NCBI GenBank assembly: GCA_035546295.1
Contig: DATKBT010000057.1
Location: 1-28,037, forward strand
Direction of reading: 5' to 3'
DNA length: 28,037 nt
Source of the DNA: DATKBT01 sp035546295
Lineage (GTDB): Bacteria > Acidobacteriota > Thermoanaerobaculia > Multivoradales > Multivoraceae
Below, piece by piece: positions 24,822 through 28,037 of this stretch. Position numbers and translations under genes: made by a program. The notes beneath the pieces are model-generated. The model did no database searches. It was not told where the DNA came from and saw only the letters and a program-made list of their open reading frames with translations. Each line of letters starts with the position of its first letter. Within the stretch, counting starts at the first letter, position 1.

Positions 24822-25844
24822 ATGAGCTTCTCCCTCTTCGACGACGAGCTGCGCCGCCGCGAGCTCGATGTCACCGGCATCGAAAACGCCCTGCTCGACG
24901 TCCTGGTGAAGGTGGAGGACTCGCTGATCGAGGACCTCGCCCTGGTCAAGGGCACGATGCGCCTCGTCGACGTCGACGAGCAGGCCGCGATCCTGGCCAG
25001 GGTCGACGGGCTCGACGCCGAGCGCGAGGCTGGCGGCTCCTGCGCCAACGTGCTGCGCACCGTCGCCCGCCTCGGCGCCCGGGCCTCCTACAGCTCCGCC
25101 GTCGCATTCGACGACGCCGGCGACGCCTTCGTGGCGGCTCTCAGGCAGAACCAGGTGCTCGACCGCTGCGCCCGCCTCGACAACGGCGCTACCGGCACCT
25201 CGGTGATCCTGGTGACCCCCGACGGCGAGCGCACCATGAACACCCACCTCGGCGTCTGCCGACAGTACGCCCGCAACCACGTCCCCCACCACGACGTCGA
25301 GCGCAGCCGGCTGTTCTTCACCACCGCCTACATCTGGGATACGCCGAACCAGATCGAGGCGATCGAGGCCGCCATCGAGACCGCGAGGCGGGCCGGCTGC
25401 AAGCTGGCGATCGATCTCGCCGATCCGTTCGCGGTCGATCGCTCGAGGGAGACGCTCCTCGCCCACTTCGCACGCGGCTTCGACCTCGTCTTCGCCAACG
25501 CCGAGGAGGCGAGGATCATGACCGGGCTCGGGGTTCGCGACGCCGCCCGCAAGCTGGCGGAGACGATCACGGTGGCGGTGGTCACCGACGGCGCCAAGGG
25601 CGCCTTCATCGTCTGCGGCGATCAGCAGATCCACGTCCCCGCGCACCGAGTCGCGGTGGTCGACACGACCGGCGCCGGCGACTGCTTCGCGGCGGGCTTC
25701 CTCCACGGCATCCTGCGCGAGCTCCCGCTCGCGCTGTGCGGCGAGATCGCGACGACCCTGGCCGCCGAGACGATCACCCGGATGGGGGTGAAGCTCGGTC
25801 CCGACATCGAGGCCCGCGTCGCGGCTCTGGAGCGACGCGCGTAG
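24822..25844 (+). CDS. PfkB-family carbohydrate/nucleoside kinase, adenosine-kinase-like
   Basis: A 340-aa ribokinase/PfkB-family kinase that transfers phosphate from ATP to a sugar or nucleoside. It opens with the strand VTGIENALLDVLVKV (18-32). It has the substrate-binding motif AGGSCANVLRTVARLGA (70-86), a lid segment near 90-135, the anion-hole region VTDGAKGA (254-261) and the signature DTTGAGDCFAAGF (281-293), with Asp287 as catalytic base. The order and the GGSCANV element resemble the adenosine kinase branch, but the substrate is not certain. The ATG at 24822 is not preceded by a clear Shine-Dalgarno. A TATAAT box lies upstream, so it may be transcribed on its own. The gene converges on the DUF4388 gene with 64 bases between and no terminator. 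Confidence 0.92.
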   Translation: MSFSLFDDELRRRELDVTGIENALLDVLVKVEDSLIEDLALVKGTMRLVDVDEQAAILARVDGLDAEREAGGSCANVLRTVARLGARASYSSAVAFDDAGDAFVAALRQNQVLDRCARLDNGATGTSVILVTPDGERTMNTHLGVCRQYARNHVPHHDVERSRLFFTTAYIWDTPNQIEAIEAAIETARRAGCKLAIDLADPFAVDRSRETLLAHFARGFDLVFANAEEARIMTGLGVRDAARKLAETITVAVVTDGAKGAFIVCGDQQIHVPAHRVAVVDTTGAGDCFAAGFLHGILRELPLALCGEIATTLAAETITRMGVKLGPDIEARVAALERRA

Positions 25845-25892
25845 CGGCGCACCCCACCGACACCAGGAGCATCCGCTGGGACAGGCTCTGTC

Positions 25893-25922
25893 GTTACGAC
25901 GGGCTCTGTTACGACGGGCTTT
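25893..25922. repeat. tandem 15-bp duplication at the 3' end of the DUF4388 gene
   Basis: Two adjacent copies of gttacgacgggctct, differing at one base near the end (25893-25907 and 25908-25922). The right copy contains the last codons and the TAA of the minus-strand DUF4388 gene, and the left copy repeats them downstream. Such a short duplication usually comes from replication slippage. No regulatory meaning is evident. Confidence 0.8.
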
Positions 25923-28037
25923 GGGCGCTCCCGCCGGTTTCCACGATCTCGATCGCCCCGAGGTCGAGCCAGTGGGCGAGCAGGCGGCGAAGCCGGAACG
26001 GCTCCCGCTCCACCTGCTCCTCGCAGCCGTCGGGGCTGCACTCGCGCTTGAGCGCGAGCCAGACGTCCCGGATCATCTCGCCGTCGTCCTCTCCGGGAGG
26101 GGGGGTCGGCTGGACTCCGGGGACCACGGCGAGTCGAGCGCCATCGGGCACGTCGACGCACAGTCGCCGGTACTCGTCGACCCGCCGCGCCGCCTCGAGG
26201 AGCGCGCCGGTCAGCGGCTGCGGCTGCTTTGCCGGCGCCAGATCGGGGTTGCCCGACACGAACGCGAAGGTCGATCCGGTCGGCTTCTGGAAGAGCGAGT
26301 AGAGGGCGGGCAGACCGACCAGCCTGTCGTTGCGCGCATCGACGAACTTCCCCTGGTGGAGGCTGACGACCGCGAGCGAGCGATCCGAGCGCAGCTCGAG
26401 AGTGCCGGTCTTCTGGTTCGCCTCGAGCGACTGCAGCAGGGCGGGCAGCCCGAAGGCCTCGAGGTCGCCCTGGATCTGAGGATCGCGCTTGGGCGCCAGC
26501 TCGCGGGATGCCTTCTCGAGCTGCTGGCGCACCCGGCGCGCGGTCTCGATGACCTCGGGGCTCGGGTGCCGGTTCATCACCTCGTCGAGCAACGCGATGA
26601 CCTCGGCCGCGGGGGTCGAGGACAGCGCCACCAGCATCGAGCGGATGGCGTCGACGTGACGCCCCTTCATCACGCCGAGCTTGAATCGGGGCAGGCGCCC
26701 GCGCACCGCGGTGGTGAGCTGGGTGAGCGCCCCCGGATCGTGACGGAAGTCGAAGCCGACCTGCCCCTGGAGCAGCCGATCGTAGGCGTCCTGCCACTGA
26801 GCGTCCTTGAGGATGTGATCGAGGGCGATCTCCCGCCCCGCCGCCGTGCCCCGCTCGAGGAGCTGCTCGAGGGTGAGGATCTGGAGCTTCGCCAGGTCGT
26901 TCCTCGCCTCTCCACTCAGGTTCTTGCTCATGCCCGCGCGCAGCTGCTCGACGAGACATTCGCCGAGGTGCCGGTCGACGAGCGGCTGCTGGATCCGGCC
27001 GAGCATCGAGAGCGCCTCCCGCACCACCTGATAGGGCTCGCTGAGATCGGCGTGTCGGCGAATCGCATCGTACTCGTGCTCGTTGACGGCGTCTCCCTCC
27101 GGCATCGTCAGCCGCATGAGATAGAGGACGTTGCGCCGGACGTACCAGGGAAACTCCTGCTCGGAGCGACCCATGGTGTTGATCAGGATCCCGCAGAGCA
27201 TCGTGTAGGCGGACTTGCCATAGAGCTTGAGCAGTGAGAGCAGCTCGTGGCGGCGCCGGCGCTCGGGCTGATTCACGAGTTGCTCGTAGAGCTCGCTCAG
27301 CTCGAACTGCGGGAAGAAACCGAGGAAGGTCCGCAGGTGCTCGTTGAGGTGGCCCTTCCTGGCCGTCTCGTTGAGCACGTTGAGGTCGACGACCTGCCCG
27401 GCGTCCTCGCAGACCTTCTTCTTCGCCGCCTCCGAGAGCTGGCTCTTCTTGAGCAGGCGCACGCTCAGGTGGAGGACGGTCATGGCGCGCCCGAGCTGTC
27501 CCGCGTTGAAGTGCTCCATCGCAGTGCGCACCACCTCGCGGATGTTCTGCTCCTCCTCCGAGTGGTCGCGGGACATGTGCACGACCCGCTCGACCGCCTC
27601 GAGGGTCGGGCTTTGCATCTCCTCGCCGCTGCGCGGAGCGACGTGGAGGTCCGGCACCTGCTCGGTGAGCGCGCGCAGCACCTGGGGGGTCTGGACCTCG
27701 CCGAAGCCGGCTGTCCTGAGCTGATCGAGGCGTCCGGCGAGATCCTCGGCCGAGGTGGCGCCGTGCGCGGCGGCGCTCAGCACCTGCGAGCGCAGGGCGG
27801 CGGGCGCCGCCGCTGCTCCCAGCCCGCTCCTCGCGCGCAAAACGACGCGATCGAAGCGGCGCTGCTCGCGGACCTCGCGCGGCACCTGGCCTCCCGCGGT
27901 CGCCAGCTTTCTGCGCCTGGACTCCGCGAGCCGCCGCAAACGATCGACGTCGGCCTCGCGACGGGGCCGGGCCTCCTCGGCGAGCCTGGCGGAATCGCCG
28001 CCGCCGCCGCCGCCGCCGCTGCCGCTGCCGCCGCCGC
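25909..28037 (-). CDS. DUF4388 (PATAN) domain protein, 5'-partial
   Basis: The frame is open to the right edge, so the true start is outside; the in-window part is about 708 codons. From the edge it reads a Gly/Ser run, then a charged helical stretch (DSARLAEEARPRR, ADVDRLRRLAESRRR). About 400 residues of mostly helical, HEAT-like sequence follow, with no catalytic motif. A DUF4388 domain lies at about DNA 26200-26480 (GDLEAFGLPALLQSLEANQ, then TGTLEL and a GKFVDARN segment). DUF4388 was named for Patzer-type two-component scaffolds and is common in bacterial signalling proteins. The ending is a polar helical tail. A TTG at 27939 could start a shorter product, but the open frame upstream makes truncation likelier. 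No partner domain (kinase or receiver) is visible within the window. Confidence 0.8.
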   Translation of the reverse strand, partial: GGGSGSGGGGGGGDSARLAEEARPRREADVDRLRRLAESRRRKLATAGGQVPREVREQRRFDRVVLRARSGLGAAAAPAALRSQVLSAAAHGATSAEDLAGRLDQLRTAGFGEVQTPQVLRALTEQVPDLHVAPRSGEEMQSPTLEAVERVVHMSRDHSEEEQNIREVVRTAMEHFNAGQLGRAMTVLHLSVRLLKKSQLSEAAKKKVCEDAGQVVDLNVLNETARKGHLNEHLRTFLGFFPQFELSELYEQLVNQPERRRRHELLSLLKLYGKSAYTMLCGILINTMGRSEQEFPWYVRRNVLYLMRLTMPEGDAVNEHEYDAIRRHADLSEPYQVVREALSMLGRIQQPLVDRHLGECLVEQLRAGMSKNLSGEARNDLAKLQILTLEQLLERGTAAGREIALDHILKDAQWQDAYDRLLQGQVGFDFRHDPGALTQLTTAVRGRLPRFKLGVMKGRHVDAIRSMLVALSSTPAAEVIALLDEVMNRHPSPEVIETARRVRQQLEKASRELAPKRDPQIQGDLEAFGLPALLQSLEANQKTGTLELRSDRSLAVVSLHQGKFVDARNDRLVGLPALYSLFQKPTGSTFAFVSGNPDLAPAKQPQPLTGALLEAARRVDEYRRLCVDVPDGARLAVVPGVQPTPPPGEDDGEMIRDVWLALKRECSPDGCEEQVEREPFRLRRLLAHWLDLGAIEIVETGGSAQSPS
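27997..28037. repeat. GCC/GCT triplet run at the window edge
   Basis: A 41-base run of mostly gcc triplets, interrupted by gct. It encodes a Gly/Ser linker in the 5'-partial DUF4388 gene on the minus strand. Such runs are prone to length change by slippage and to sequencing or assembly error. It reaches the edge, so its full length is unknown. Confidence 0.8.

Overview
The window is GC-rich bacterial chromosome, densely packed with protein genes on both strands. No rRNA, tRNA, CRISPR array, insertion sequence or phage gene was seen. The best taxonomic hint is a secreted pair: a long Asp-box (BNR) beta-propeller protein, then a protein resembling the VWFA-related family described from Acidobacteria. 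Many Sec and lipoprotein signals, TTG/GTG starts and 4-base start/stop overlaps fit a soil or sediment Acidobacteriota-like organism. That assignment is inference.

Layout, left to right. (1) 298-2504, minus: a CaCA cation exchanger and a MarC-family membrane protein as a pair, preceded by a single-RRM RNA-binding protein, with three hairpins around these genes. (2) 2505-3902, plus: a leader with a possible 19-codon ORF and a 15-bp tandem repeat, then an OsmC-like redox protein, a zinc-ribbon protein and a one-TM protein. (3) 3911-10896, minus: five tightly packed genes, in transcription order DUF3604 lipoprotein, membrane-anchored parvulin, HupE/UreJ-type metal permease, FMN split-barrel protein and M1 aminopeptidase lipoprotein. 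This is the best candidate for an undescribed functional unit, possibly metal delivery to envelope metalloenzymes. (4) 11137-13253: a small hydrophobic protein with a clear intrinsic terminator, then a lipoprotein of the alkaline-phosphatase/nucleotide-pyrophosphatase superfamily. (5) 13332-13993: a VapBC-like toxin-antitoxin pair with a palindromic operator over the start.

(6) 14050-19313, plus: the BNR protein and the VWFA-like protein, coupled by ATGA. (7) 19315-19480: a decayed C-terminal fragment of an AraC-family regulator. (8) 19496-21867, minus: an OPT-family oligopeptide transporter preceded by a short protein resembling only the N-terminus of PhyH dioxygenases. (9) 22046-25844, plus: an unknown 125-aa protein, an AMP-ligase-fold protein with a degenerate P-loop and no A10 lysine, a DUF938 methyltransferase, and a PfkB-family kinase with a TATAAT box upstream. 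(10) 25909 to the right edge, minus: a long DUF4388 (PATAN) protein whose start lies outside the window.

A common theme is the cell envelope: signal peptides, lipoproteins, transporters and peptidases dominate. Very long open frames opposite the real genes, up to 1391 codons, are side effects of high GC and were left out.
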